A DNA stretch of 33,794 nucleotides from Rhizobium sp. Q54 (GCA_943328505.2 CALQAH020000024.1:1-33794), one strand, 5' to 3'. Positions 25,241-33,383 are shown, counted from the stretch's first letter. Program-made: numbers and translations. The notes: generated by a model from the sequence alone, not told the origin.

Positions 25241-27691
25241 TTATAACTTCTTAGCGTTTTTAACCTTTTGACTTGTTAAAGCTACATCAACAAGTTCGCT
25301 CATTTCTTTAATATAATGAAAAGTCAATCCTTCGATATATTCAGGTTTAATTTCATCGATATCACTTTTGTTCTCTTGACATAAAATAATTTCTTTAATA
25401 TTGGCTCTTTTGGCAGCTAGAATTTTTTCTTTTATACCACCAACAGGCAATACTTTCCCGCGCAAGGTAATTTCACCAGTCATGGCTAAGTTTTTCTTAA
25501 CTTTTCTTTGCGTCAAAAGCGAGACTAATGAAGTAAGCATAGCAATACCGGCGCTTGGCCCATCTTTTGGAGTGGCGCCTTCTGGAACGTGAAGATGTAT
25601 GTTATATTTTGATAACATGTCCGATTCAAACCCGAAAAGTTCTGCATTAGCTTTAATGTATTCCAATGCTATTGTGGCGGATTCTTTCATTACAGTACCT
25701 AAGTTTCCTGTTAGCGTCAGATTCCCTTTTCCTGGAGATATTAAGGATTCTATAAATAAAATATCACCACCAACAGAAGTCCAAGCTAAACCAGTTACCA
25801 CTCCAGCTACATCATTACTCTCTGATTTATCTCTAGCTAATTTAGGTGCGCCCAATATTTTTTCAACATCTTGATCGGTTACTTTTTTATTGTATTCTTC
25901 TTCCATTGCAACTGATTTTGCTGCATTACGGATGACTTGTGCAATTTTAGTTTCCAAACTTCTTACACCAGATTCACGTGTATAACCTTCAACAATTTTT
26001 TCCAATTGCTTTTTACCAATTGTTAAATCTTTTGAAGATAAACCGTGTTCTTTTAATTGTTTTGGTAACAAATGTTGTCTTGCAATTTCTGTTTTTTCTT
26101 CAATGGTATAACCTGTCATTTTAATCACTTCCATTCTATCTTTCAACGCTGGCTGAATGTTAGCCATATTGTTGGAAGTTGCAATGAACATTACTTTAGA
26201 CAAGTCAAATCCCATTTCTAAGAAATTATCATAGAAATCGTTATTTTGTTCTGGATCCAATACTTCTAATAATGCTGATGATGGATCGCCTTGATTACTC
26301 ACAGATAATTTATCGATTTCATCCAATACAAAAACAGGATTGGATGTTCCAGCCTTTTTTAAACTTTGAATAATTCTTCCTGGCATGGCACCGATATAGG
26401 TTTTACGATGTCCCCGTATTTCAGCTTCATCCCTTAATCCGCCTAATGAAATACGCACGTATTCTCTACCTAATGCTTCAGCAATTGATTTTCCAATAGA
26501 TGTTTTACCAACTCCAGGAGGACCGGTTAAACAAATAATTGGTGACTTCATATCATTTCGAAGTTTTAAAACTGCTAAATGTTCAATGATTCTTTTCTTA
26601 ACATCTTCAAGACCAAAATGATCTCTATCTAATATTTTTTGTGCGCGTTTTAAATCAAAATTATCAACAGAAAAGTGATTCCAAGGTAATTCTAAAAACA
26701 ACTCTAAGTAATTTCTTTGAATACCAAAATCTGGAGCTTGAGGATTCATGCGTTGCATTTTTGAAATTTCTTTTTCAAAATGCTTTTTAGTTTTTTCGTT
26801 CCAATTTTTGGATTTTCCTTTTTGACGCATTTCTTCAATTTCTTCATCATTTGAAACACCACCCAACTCTTCTTGAATGGTTTTCATTTGTTGATGTAAA
26901 AAATATTCACGTTGTTGTTGGTCTAAGTCAAAACGAACTTTGGATTGAATATCGTTCTTAAGTTCTAATTTTTGCAATTCGACGTTCATGATCCGCAAGG
27001 TTTCCAAAGCTCTTTCTTTGAGCACATTCATCGCTAATAGGCTTTGCTTTTCATTTACGGAAAGATTCATATTAGAGGAAACAAAGTTGATAAGGAACGA
27101 TTGGCTTTCAATATTTTTTATAGCAAAAGTAGCTTCTGATGGAATATTTGGGCTTTCTTTAATGATAGTGATGGCTAAATCTTTTACAGAATCAACAATT
27201 GCAGAAAATTCGGTATCGTGTTTACTGGGTCTTTTTTCCTCAACTTCTTTTATTAAAGCTTTTAGATAGGGCTTTTCAGAAGTTACTGCGTCAATAGCAA
27301 AACGCTTTTTCCCTTGAAGAATAACTGTAATATTGCCATCAGGCATTTTTAAAACACGAAGTATTCTAGCAACTGTACCCACAGTATGGATATCATTTTT
27401 AGTTGGATCTTCATCTTCTTCATTTTTTTGAGCGACAACACCAATAATTTTATTACCAGCATAGGCTTCGTTGATAAGTTTAATCGATTTATCACGACCA
27501 GCGGAAATTGGAATTACAACACCTGGAAATAGTACTGTGTTTCTTAAAGGTAAAATGGGTAATGATTTTGGAAGATCTTCATTATTCATTTCTTCCTCAT
27601 CTTCTGGAGTCAATAAAGGAATTAAATCCGTTTCTGTATCGAATTCTTGTAATGACAAATTGTCAAAGGATAATATATTGAAGTTTGACAT
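25241..27691 (-). CDS. lon: ATP-dependent protease Lon (LonA)
   Basis: 816 residues. The N-terminal substrate-binding domain starts around LPILPLRNTVLFPG, with a coiled-coil linker containing QMKTIQEELGG. The AAA+ module has Walker A GPPGVGKTSIGKS and Walker B VFVLDEIDKL. The protease domain has the catalytic Ser in DGPSAGIAM and the Lys in GGIKEKILAAKRA. It degrades misfolded and regulatory proteins. The start lies 48 bases below a TACATTTG -7 element, and two direct repeats further upstream may be operator sites. Confidence 0.96.
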   Translation of the reverse strand: MSNFNILSFDNLSLQEFDTETDLIPLLTPEDEEEMNNEDLPKSLPILPLRNTVLFPGVVIPISAGRDKSIKLINEAYAGNKIIGVVAQKNEEDEDPTKNDIHTVGTVARILRVLKMPDGNITVILQGKKRFAIDAVTSEKPYLKALIKEVEEKRPSKHDTEFSAIVDSVKDLAITIIKESPNIPSEATFAIKNIESQSFLINFVSSNMNLSVNEKQSLLAMNVLKERALETLRIMNVELQKLELKNDIQSKVRFDLDQQQREYFLHQQMKTIQEELGGVSNDEEIEEMRQKGKSKNWNEKTKKHFEKEISKMQRMNPQAPDFGIQRNYLELFLELPWNHFSVDNFDLKRAQKILDRDHFGLEDVKKRIIEHLAVLKLRNDMKSPIICLTGPPGVGKTSIGKSIAEALGREYVRISLGGLRDEAEIRGHRKTYIGAMPGRIIQSLKKAGTSNPVFVLDEIDKLSVSNQGDPSSALLEVLDPEQNNDFYDNFLEMGFDLSKVMFIATSNNMANIQPALKDRMEVIKMTGYTIEEKTEIARQHLLPKQLKEHGLSSKDLTIGKKQLEKIVEGYTRESGVRSLETKIAQVIRNAAKSVAMEEEYNKKVTDQDVEKILGAPKLARDKSESNDVAGVVTGLAWTSVGGDILFIESLISPGKGNLTLTGNLGTVMKESATIALEYIKANAELFGFESDMLSKYNIHLHVPEGATPKDGPSAGIAMLTSLVSLLTQRKVKKNLAMTGEITLRGKVLPVGGIKEKILAAKRANIKEIILCQENKSDIDEIKPEYIEGLTFHYIKEMSELVDVALTSQKVKNAKKL

Positions 27692-27738
27692 GGTATTTTT
27701 TTAGGTCAAATTGACATTAAATATTGCTTAATGCTTAA

Positions 27739-27746
27739 CAAATGTA
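27739..27746 (-). promoter_or_regulatory. lon promoter -7 element
   Basis: The minus strand reads TACATTTG, an exact TAnnTTTG. TTTG at 27762-27765 is a possible -33 box, but the 15-base spacing is short. Confidence 0.6.
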
Positions 27747-27769
27747 GTGCAACTTTATTTACAAATAAA

Positions 27770-27814
27770 TTAAAATCGATGTATGACATCCGAAAAGACT
27801 TAAAATCGATATAC
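27770..27814. promoter_or_regulatory. Direct repeats upstream of the lon promoter
   Basis: TTAAAATCGATGTAT (27770-27784) and TTAAAATCGATATAC (27800-27814) start exactly 30 bases apart, agree at 13 of 15 bases and each contain the palindrome ATCGAT. They lie just above the likely -33 region of lon, as expected for a regulator's tandem sites. Confidence 0.5.
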
Positions 27815-27862
27815 AAACTGTTTCTACCGATTAGTGCATAAGAAAGACAAGGATTGTGCCAT

Positions 27863-27923
27863 AAAAAAATCCGCCGTAATAGACTGCCCCCAAAAGTTTG
27901 GACAAATTTATAATGGCGGATTT
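27863..27923 (-). terminator. Terminator of the Fn3/lipocalin lipoprotein gene with an insert-like loop
   Basis: The perfect stem AAATCCGCC (27867-27875) / GGCGGATTT (27915-27923), with a minus-strand T-tract to its left, lies 20 bases beyond the stop. Its 39-base loop is far longer than usual and contains GACTGCCCCCAAAAGTTTGG, which resembles an IS3-family end. Confidence 0.65.
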
Positions 27924-27943
27924 ATTTTATTTTAATTTAAATA

Positions 27944-29035
27944 TTATTGTTTTGTATATATAAAAGTAATGTCACTAGTTAACTCTACAACAATACCATT
28001 ATCTTCAGTGAGTACCGTACCATCAGCAAATGTTGTGGAAAGTGTAATTCCTGCAACTGTAAATGTTGTTGGTGGTAAAGTGGTATCAATACTTGTAAAC
28101 GTGACTTGATTACCATTTAATACCCAAGTTCCAGCATCATCAGGATCTGTAAAACAAATATAACCGCCACTCAAGTCTATTTCAACTCCTCTTGAATCAG
28201 CTGTATAAGTGCCATTTGCATTTAAAATTAGTAGTGAATTATCGAAGCATGGAACTTCATTCATTTGATTTGAAGAGTTAGTTCCATCACCATTTAAATC
28301 TGTTGGTACAGAGGTGTTGAAAGCAGTCAATCTATAGGTTCCAACAATAGTAGGCGAAGCAATTGCAGGAACATTGACTGGTCCAATCCAAGGGCTATTT
28401 TGAGTTGAAGTACACACCGCTCTCATATAAAAATCAAAACCATTTGAGGTACCTATATTAGTAATTACATCTGATGGATTTGTTGTAGTGATAATAATAC
28501 CTGAACCAATTGTGAAATTTGTATTACTGTATTGAATTTCCCATTCTGTTTCAGTTCCTCCTGGAGTCCATGCTAAATTAACTTCTGTATTGGTTACAGC
28601 ACTTCGCACAGCAGTAAAATTTGTTGGATTTGGGCAATTTGGATTTACATCAATTGCTAATACATCAACTGGTCCTACCCAATTACTGTTTGAAGTTGCA
28701 CTACAATTTGATCTTATATAAAAGCTATAACTGTTTGCAGCGTTCAAGCCTGAAACCGTAAAATTAGAAATTGTAGAAATTACTGAAGTTCCAGTTCCTA
28801 ATGCAAAACCTTTAATACCATATTGAATTTCCCATGATGATTCATCACCATTTGGAACCCAACTTAAATTAACATTAGTATTATCAATAAAATTACTTGC
28901 TTGAAAAGAAGTTGGCACTTCACACGACAAATCATCTAAATTAATAGCACTGTCAATTGGTTCATTTTCACATGAAATAATTAATATTGCTGAAAAGAGC
29001 ATTATTAATTTAGAAATATGTTTTATTATTTTCAT
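27944..29035 (-). CDS. Lipoprotein with two fibronectin type III-like domains and a lipocalin-like domain
   Basis: 363 residues. A signal peptide ends at the lipobox LIISC (Cys22). Two Fn3-like repeats cover ~39-128 and ~133-225, each with a W-x-x-x-G ... WEIQY core and a closing W(I/V)GPV motif. The C-terminal ~135 residues (IVGTYRLTAFNTS, DLNGDG, GTWVLNGNQVTF) look like a lipocalin-like small beta-barrel with a Ca-binding-type DxNxDG loop. It is probably anchored in the outer membrane and binds a ligand or surface partner. No enzyme motif is present. It has its own -7 element and a terminator. Confidence 0.75.
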   Translation of the reverse strand: MKIIKHISKLIMLFSAILIISCENEPIDSAINLDDLSCEVPTSFQASNFIDNTNVNLSWVPNGDESSWEIQYGIKGFALGTGTSVISTISNFTVSGLNAANSYSFYIRSNCSATSNSNWVGPVDVLAIDVNPNCPNPTNFTAVRSAVTNTEVNLAWTPGGTETEWEIQYSNTNFTIGSGIIITTTNPSDVITNIGTSNGFDFYMRAVCTSTQNSPWIGPVNVPAIASPTIVGTYRLTAFNTSVPTDLNGDGTNSSNQMNEVPCFDNSLLILNANGTYTADSRGVEIDLSGGYICFTDPDDAGTWVLNGNQVTFTSIDTTLPPTTFTVAGITLSTTFADGTVLTEDNGIVVELTSDITFIYTKQ

Positions 29036-29060
29036 TTTATAATAGCATTTTAATTTTGTT

Positions 29061-29068
29061 CAAATATA
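29061..29068 (-). promoter_or_regulatory. -7 element for the Fn3/lipocalin lipoprotein gene
   Basis: The minus strand reads TATATTTG, giving a predicted A/T-rich leader of about 20 bases to ATG 29035. No -33 TTG is seen. Confidence 0.5.
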
Positions 29069-29079
29069 ATATTTTTATA

Positions 29080-30399
29080 TTATTCTAAAGCTTTTTTTGG
29101 AACTCTTGTCAATAAGAGTAATCCAACAATAAAAAATATGCCTAAAAAAACAATTGCAAATCTTGGGCTTCCCGTTATTTGATCAATAATCCCGTACACA
29201 CACATGCCAATTACTATCCCAACTTTTTCAGAAACATCATAAAAGCTAAAAAATGAAGCAGTGTCTTTGGTTTCAGGTAAAAATTTAGAATAAGTCGACC
29301 TTCCTAAAGCTTGGATTCCACCCATAACTAAACCGACTAATGTTGCCATTATATAAAATTCTTTTGGTGTTGTAATAAAGTAAGCAAACCCGCATAATAC
29401 TACCCAAATAGCATTTAAGAAAATAAGAACTTTAATATTTCCGAATTTTTCAGAAGCTTTAGAAGTGAGTATGGCACCAAGAATAGCGATTAATTGAATT
29501 AAAAGTATACAAGTAATTAAGCCAATTTGACTTTCAGCTTTATCTTTCCATAGGATTTCTTGTGCTCCAAAGTAGGTTGCTATCAGCATTACGGTTTGAA
29601 CTCCCATACTGAACACAAAGAAACTCAACAAATATCTTTTCAATGGAATCTCAGATTGAAGTAGTTTCCAAACTTTTTTTAATTCTCTGAAACCATTAAA
29701 AATTACAGAAAAATTTAATTTTTCCGTATTAGAATTTCCTTTTGGTAAAAAATAATATGTGTACTGACTAAAAACAATCCACCAAATCCCTACCATAACA
29801 AAAGAATACCGCATAGCTTTCATTGAAGCTTCATCTGCTGTGCCAGAAATATTGAAAATTTCAGGTTTCATTATCATTGCAAGATTAATTATTAGGAGTA
29901 AAACACTGCCTATATAACCAAGTGAATAACCTTTAGCGCTAATTTTATCTTGTTGTTCAGGGAATGCAATGTCGGGTAAATAGGAATTATAAAACACCAA
30001 ACTTCCCCAAAATCCAATCAAACCAAAAAAGTAAAACATCAAACCTAATAGGATATTATTTAAATCGAAGAAATATAAACCAATGCAAGAAAGTGCACCA
30101 ATATAATTAAAGGAACGCATGAAAATCTTTTTGTTTCCCATATAATCTGCAATTCCAGAAAGTAAAGGAGAAAAAAATGCGACACATAAAAATGCAGCAG
30201 CAGTGACAAAACTAATTAAAGCAGAATTTTTAAAATGATGACCAAAAACATTGATATAAGGGTTTTCTTTAGTGAAAAGAGCATTATAAAAAATAGGAAA
30301 AACTGCTGAAGCAATTACCAAGCTATAAACTGAATTAGCCCAATCATAAAAGGCCCATGCACTTAATAACTTTTTACTTCCTTTTTCGAGATTTGCCAT
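29080..30399 (-). CDS. UMF1/Atg22-family MFS transporter
   Basis: 439 residues with about 12 membrane helices. AWAFYDWANSVYSLVI at the N-terminus is the signature of the UMF1 family, related to the vacuolar amino-acid effluxer Atg22. GSLVFYNSYLPDIA and GGIQALGRSTYSKFLP also fit. The bacterial substrate is unknown; export of amino acids or small metabolites is the usual guess. It follows the M48 protease gene on the same strand with a terminator-like hairpin in the 66-base gap, so transcription between them is probably reduced. Confidence 0.87.
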   Translation of the reverse strand: MANLEKGSKKLLSAWAFYDWANSVYSLVIASAVFPIFYNALFTKENPYINVFGHHFKNSALISFVTAAAFLCVAFFSPLLSGIADYMGNKKIFMRSFNYIGALSCIGLYFFDLNNILLGLMFYFFGLIGFWGSLVFYNSYLPDIAFPEQQDKISAKGYSLGYIGSVLLLIINLAMIMKPEIFNISGTADEASMKAMRYSFVMVGIWWIVFSQYTYYFLPKGNSNTEKLNFSVIFNGFRELKKVWKLLQSEIPLKRYLLSFFVFSMGVQTVMLIATYFGAQEILWKDKAESQIGLITCILLIQLIAILGAILTSKASEKFGNIKVLIFLNAIWVVLCGFAYFITTPKEFYIMATLVGLVMGGIQALGRSTYSKFLPETKDTASFFSFYDVSEKVGIVIGMCVYGIIDQITGSPRFAIVFLGIFFIVGLLLLTRVPKKALE

Positions 30400-30411
30400 A
30401 AAATATAGTAT

Positions 30412-30444
30412 TTAAAATAAAAAAAGCTGCTCAAATTGAACAGC
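30412..30444 (-). terminator. Terminator of the M48 lipoprotein gene
   Basis: The stem GCTG-x-TCAA / TTGA-x-CAGC (30426-30444) is followed on the minus strand by a run of seven T, 21 bases beyond the M48 stop. Confidence 0.75.
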
Positions 30445-30465
30445 CCGAAGATAGTATATTTTTTA

Positions 30466-31284
30466 TTATTTAAAAACCACTCCAAATTTTAATGCTTCAG
30501 CTTTTGCCTCGGGAATTAATCTTCTAAGGTTTGCAATTCTTGTTTCGTCAGAGGGATGTGTACTCATGAATTCTTGAGGTTTTTTACCTCCAGAACTAGC
30601 AGACATTCTTCCCCAAAATTCAACTGCTTTTTCAGGATTATATCCAGCAATAGCCATTAAAGTTAAACCTATTTTATCGGCTTCACTTTCGTGACTTCTA
30701 CTAAAAGGTAACATTCCTCCTATTTGAGTTGCTGCACCATAAGCTGTCATTGCTATTTGTTGTGTTTGTTCTGAATTTGATCCAACTGCTGCACCAACAC
30801 CTACTGCTCCTAATTGTTGCAACATTCCAGCACTCATTCGTTGTTGTCCATGATTGGCTAAAGCGTGTGAAACTTCATGTCCTAAAACAGTGGCTAGTCC
30901 TTCATCGTCTTTTGTAATGGGCAAAATACCTGAATACACTACAATTTTCCCACCAGGCATGCACCATGCATTCACTTCTTTACTTTCAACTAATTTATAT
31001 TCCCATTGGTAATCTTTGAGATAACCTTGGTATCCATTGGCATTCAGCCATTTTTCGGCAGCCGTTTTAATTTTTATCCCGATAGATTCTACTCTTTTAG
31101 CATCAGTGGTTCCAGAAACTACTTTGTTCTCTTTTAAAAATGCTCCATATTGCTGGAATGCAGAAGGCAAAATTTCGCTATTAGGAACTAATGCCATAGT
31201 GTTTTTACCTGTGAATGGATTTTTAGCACATGAAAAAACTAAAGCTAGTATGCTTAGTACAAAAAATAATTTACATTTATTCAT
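30466..31284 (-). CDS. M48-family zinc metalloprotease lipoprotein (LoiP/YcaL-like)
   Basis: 272 residues. The lipobox is LVFSC with Cys19. The protease core has AWCMPGGKIVVYSGI, then HEVSH (136-140) with two His ligands and Glu137, and the third ligand Glu201 in SHESEADKIGL. The end GGKKPQEFMSTHPSDETRIANL is typical of the BepA/LoiP/YcaL group. It is expected as an outer-membrane periplasmic lipoprotein that degrades misassembled envelope proteins. There is no TPR domain, so it is not BepA itself. A TAAATTTG promoter lies upstream. Confidence 0.9.
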   Translation of the reverse strand: MNKCKLFFVLSILALVFSCAKNPFTGKNTMALVPNSEILPSAFQQYGAFLKENKVVSGTTDAKRVESIGIKIKTAAEKWLNANGYQGYLKDYQWEYKLVESKEVNAWCMPGGKIVVYSGILPITKDDEGLATVLGHEVSHALANHGQQRMSAGMLQQLGAVGVGAAVGSNSEQTQQIAMTAYGAATQIGGMLPFSRSHESEADKIGLTLMAIAGYNPEKAVEFWGRMSASSGGKKPQEFMSTHPSDETRIANLRRLIPEAKAEALKFGVVFK

Positions 31285-31306
31285 AATTTTTACTGTTTAA
31301 GTATTA

Positions 31307-31314
31307 CAAATTTA
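31307..31314 (-). promoter_or_regulatory. -7 element for the M48 gene
   Basis: The minus strand reads TAAATTTG, with TTG at 31331-31333 sixteen bases above as a -33 candidate, and a leader of about 20 bases to ATG 31284. Confidence 0.6.
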
Positions 31315-31322
31315 TGTAAAAA

Positions 31323-31690
31323 TTAAACACCAATGATATGTAATTCCTTGAAATCTTTGTCAATTCCCTATGTTTTTTCATCGTTGGTTTGTATCCTACT
31401 CAAATCAATTTTTTCGTTATCAATTTCTATTTGCTTTACTATAAACAGTAATCCATTTAAATTGATTTTGAATTTAGAGTAATGGGGTTCAAAAGTTCCT
31501 TCACGCTGCTGCTGGATAAAAGCTCTTTTTCTTTACCGGTAAGATTCAAAGTTCTGAGTGAAAAACGCCCTTTTTTATAGTCATATCCGTCTTGTGCATC
31601 TTCATAAAGAACAGATTTTTCTTTTACAAGTTTGTAATAAACGTCTAGAGAAATTTCCTCAAAATCTATAGCACCCAAAATCAAATGCAT
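31323..31690 (-). pseudogene. Frameshifted remnant of an unidentified gene
   Basis: ATG 31690 opens 77 codons (MHLILGAIDFEEISLDVYY ...) ending at 31457. Near 31540, at a GAAAAAG run, a different frame becomes the protein-like one: RAFIQQQREGTFEPHYSKFK continues into NGLLFIVKQIEIDNEKIDL, reaches a TAG at 31368-31370, and if read through continues to TAA at 31323. The joined reading is about 120 residues with one frameshift and one internal stop. I recognise no family. A -7-like TAGCTTTG (31694-31701) lies three bases before the ATG. It may instead be a short real gene of 77 residues; the coding look of the second frame argues against that. Confidence 0.45.
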
Positions 31691-31723
31691 CAGCAAAGCT
31701 AACTAATAATGAATACATATAAA

Positions 31724-31758
31724 ACTAAAAACAGCATCAAAAACGTTTTTAATGCTGT
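31724..31758 (-). terminator. Terminator downstream of the DUF1566 gene
   Basis: ACAGCAT (31731-31737) pairs with ATGCTGT (31752-31758), with an inner AAAAA/TTTTT pairing, and a T-rich tract follows on the minus strand. It is the first terminator after the DUF1566 gene, about 175 bases past its stop. The rest of 31759-31932 shows no gene. Confidence 0.6.
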
Positions 31759-31932
31759 TAAAATTGTTTGAGTTTATTTAATAATCTGTATCCGATTATT
31801 TAGGAATAGCCATGCTCTAATTTCTTGCGCCTTCTCACAAAAATCAATCACTGCGAGGGCTTTAAATAGTTAAAGGGTTAAATTACAAACTTATTTTTTT
31901 ATTTGTGTTTGTGATACCGCTTCGCTTAGTTG

Positions 31933-32850
31933 TTAAAATCTTCTTACAGCACGAACCGCCTTGTCGGAGCCGTTGTCCTTAACGTCGTTGGTCGGGCTGC
32001 CGTTGGCGAAATCCAAGACCCACACAAAGTCAGAGTAGTTCTCAGTTGAACTCCAATAGTAGGAAAACTGAAAGCCATTTGTATCGCCCAATACTTCATT
32101 GACAATTTGAAGCGAATTCTCGCATTGTTTTAATTCGTTAATCGCTGGCAAATACCAATCCGTAAAACCACCAGCGTTGTATGCTTTGCATAGTCCTGCT
32201 GCATAATCATTTCCTGCTCCTGCTTGTGCTACAATAGCATTTGTATTAGCAAGACCATCACGAAAGCTTTGAGCTGTTGACCCAATCACTATTTGTATAA
32301 ATTCGGGAGTTGTCCATTGTATTCCAAAACTTAAATCGGTTAATGAGGCAATAAGGCCGTGTTCTACACCAGCTGTTTTCCATACTGATACAACAATACC
32401 GCCACCAAATAATTCCCCTACATAATGTGTAAAGCCTCCTGTGGTTCCTGTTGTAGAAGTAGCTGTATTGGCATGTAATGCATATGGCACACTCAACAAC
32501 TGAGTGGTGCCCATGGCAACATACTCTGAACCTGTGTTGAGTTCAATACCTAAATAATAAGTACCGCTTGCCCAATTAATACCTGTAAAAGTTCCTGTTG
32601 TTGGGGTTCCTGTACCTATTACTAAGTTTACTTGCCCTAAATTATCCGTTTGTACTTGGTGCATTTCAGAATAAACTGGCAAACTCGTTTGCGAATTCAA
32701 CATAATGTTAAATTTAAACAATACGTTTTGGTCAGTAATAAGTGATCCTGAGGAGTTTCTAACGGTCGCTTGATAATTAAAACCCTGCGGAGCTTGAGCT
32801 GATGTAATAAATGTAATTGCGAATGCTAAAAGGGTAAATAGTTTTTTCAT
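31933..32850 (-). CDS. Secreted DUF1566 (Lcl C-terminal) protein with a DGR-like variable region
   Basis: 305 residues. A signal peptide (MKKLFTLLAFAITFITSAQA) is followed by an N-terminal domain common in Flavobacterial surface proteins (PQGFNYQATVRN, YYLGIELNTG, LLSVPYALHA; ~21-130) and a C-terminal DUF1566/C-type-lectin-like domain (~140-305) with DWYLPAINELKQ and YYWSSTEN and ending VRAVRRF. Residues 261-298 use codons such as GAC, GCC, AGC, ACC, GGC and GTC, all reachable from AAC by adenine changes, and the stretch is GC-rich against an AT-rich background. This is the pattern of a diversified ligand-binding face. It lies 12 bases behind the T9SS-domain gene and is probably cotranscribed. 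It has no T9SS domain of its own. Confidence 0.85.
   Translation of the reverse strand: MKKLFTLLAFAITFITSAQAPQGFNYQATVRNSSGSLITDQNVLFKFNIMLNSQTSLPVYSEMHQVQTDNLGQVNLVIGTGTPTTGTFTGINWASGTYYLGIELNTGSEYVAMGTTQLLSVPYALHANTATSTTGTTGGFTHYVGELFGGGIVVSVWKTAGVEHGLIASLTDLSFGIQWTTPEFIQIVIGSTAQSFRDGLANTNAIVAQAGAGNDYAAGLCKAYNAGGFTDWYLPAINELKQCENSLQIVNEVLGDTNGFQFSYYWSSTENYSDFVWVLDFANGSPTNDVKDNGSDKAVRAVRRF
31957..32070 (-). other. Candidate DGR variable region (VR)
   Basis: This is the coding segment for residues 261-298 of the DUF1566 protein. It has constant anchors (TATTGG AGT TCA ACT GAG; TTC at 281; GTTCGTGCT just after) between codons compatible with A-to-N changes from AAC, AAT or AAG. I count 46 G/C in the 80 bases 31951-32030. 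No template repeat or reverse transcriptase gene is in the window, so the identification is by pattern only. Confidence 0.5.
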
Positions 32851-32862
32851 GTTATTTTTATT

Positions 32863-33330
32863 TTATTTCTTGATAATTTTATAGGTGTTTTTTTTGTTGG
32901 CAATAGCGTTTTCAACCGTTACAAGGTACATACCTTGCGTAAATCCTGACACATCTAGCGGTTCCTCGTTGTTGATGGTTCCTGAGTACAATTGCTTGCC
33001 ATTCAAATCCACAATGGTAATTCCAAAGGAATTAAGTTCAGGATGTGAAACATACAACAATTGTGAGGTTGGGTTGGGATACACTTTTAGTTGCACATCT
33101 AACACGTTGTCCTCAACGCTAAGCGCTTGCAGGTTGAGCGCAGGATAATAGCCATTGCCCAATTGGTTGCCTCCAGCGGTCATGATTCCCACAACGGGTT
33201 CACCAACGGTATATGATACTTTGAGGTTGGCATTTGATTGTGTTTTCCCAGCGGATCCAATGACTTGCTTGGAGATACTTTGAGAGTAACCCATAGTGGC
33301 TACTAAAAAAACTATTACGAGATATTTCAT
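32863..33330 (-). CDS. Short secreted protein with T9SS type A sorting domain
   Basis: 155 residues. A signal peptide (MKYLVIVFLVATMGYSQ) is followed by ~55 residues with VSYTVGEPVVG, a common Flavobacterial surface-protein opening, and from ~80 by a T9SS type A sorting domain: VYPNPTSQLLYVS, ITIVDLNGKQLYSG, GMYLVTVE, KIIKK. There is almost no cargo between the two parts, so it may be a surface anchor or a partner for the DUF1566 protein encoded 12 bases downstream. A TACTTTTG promoter lies upstream, and the gene is immediately beyond the tail of an rRNA operon. Confidence 0.85.
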   Translation of the reverse strand: MKYLVIVFLVATMGYSQSISKQVIGSAGKTQSNANLKVSYTVGEPVVGIMTAGGNQLGNGYYPALNLQALSVEDNVLDVQLKVYPNPTSQLLYVSHPELNSFGITIVDLNGKQLYSGTINNEEPLDVSGFTQGMYLVTVENAIANKKNTYKIIKK

Positions 33331-33352
33331 AGTTAATTAGTTAAATTTAAAA

Positions 33353-33360
33353 CAAAAGTA
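33353..33360 (-). promoter_or_regulatory. -7 element for the T9SS/DUF1566 gene pair
   Basis: The minus strand reads TACTTTTG, an exact TAnnTTTG, with about 18 bases of leader to ATG 33330. No -33 TTG is evident. Confidence 0.55.
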
Positions 33361-33383
33361 ATAAAATAATTATACTCTTTTTA

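Noticed and set aside
31774..31869. A 31-codon open stretch on the minus strand reading like protein (VIDFCEKAQEIRAWLF)
   Set aside because: It has no start codon context and a stop just upstream, and is too short to support a gene. At most it is another relic in the decayed region.
31323..33330. Complete DGR (reverse transcriptase, Avd, template repeat)
   Set aside because: No reverse transcriptase-like frame and no AAC-rich near-copy of the variable region was seen in the window on either strand, so only the target gene is reported.
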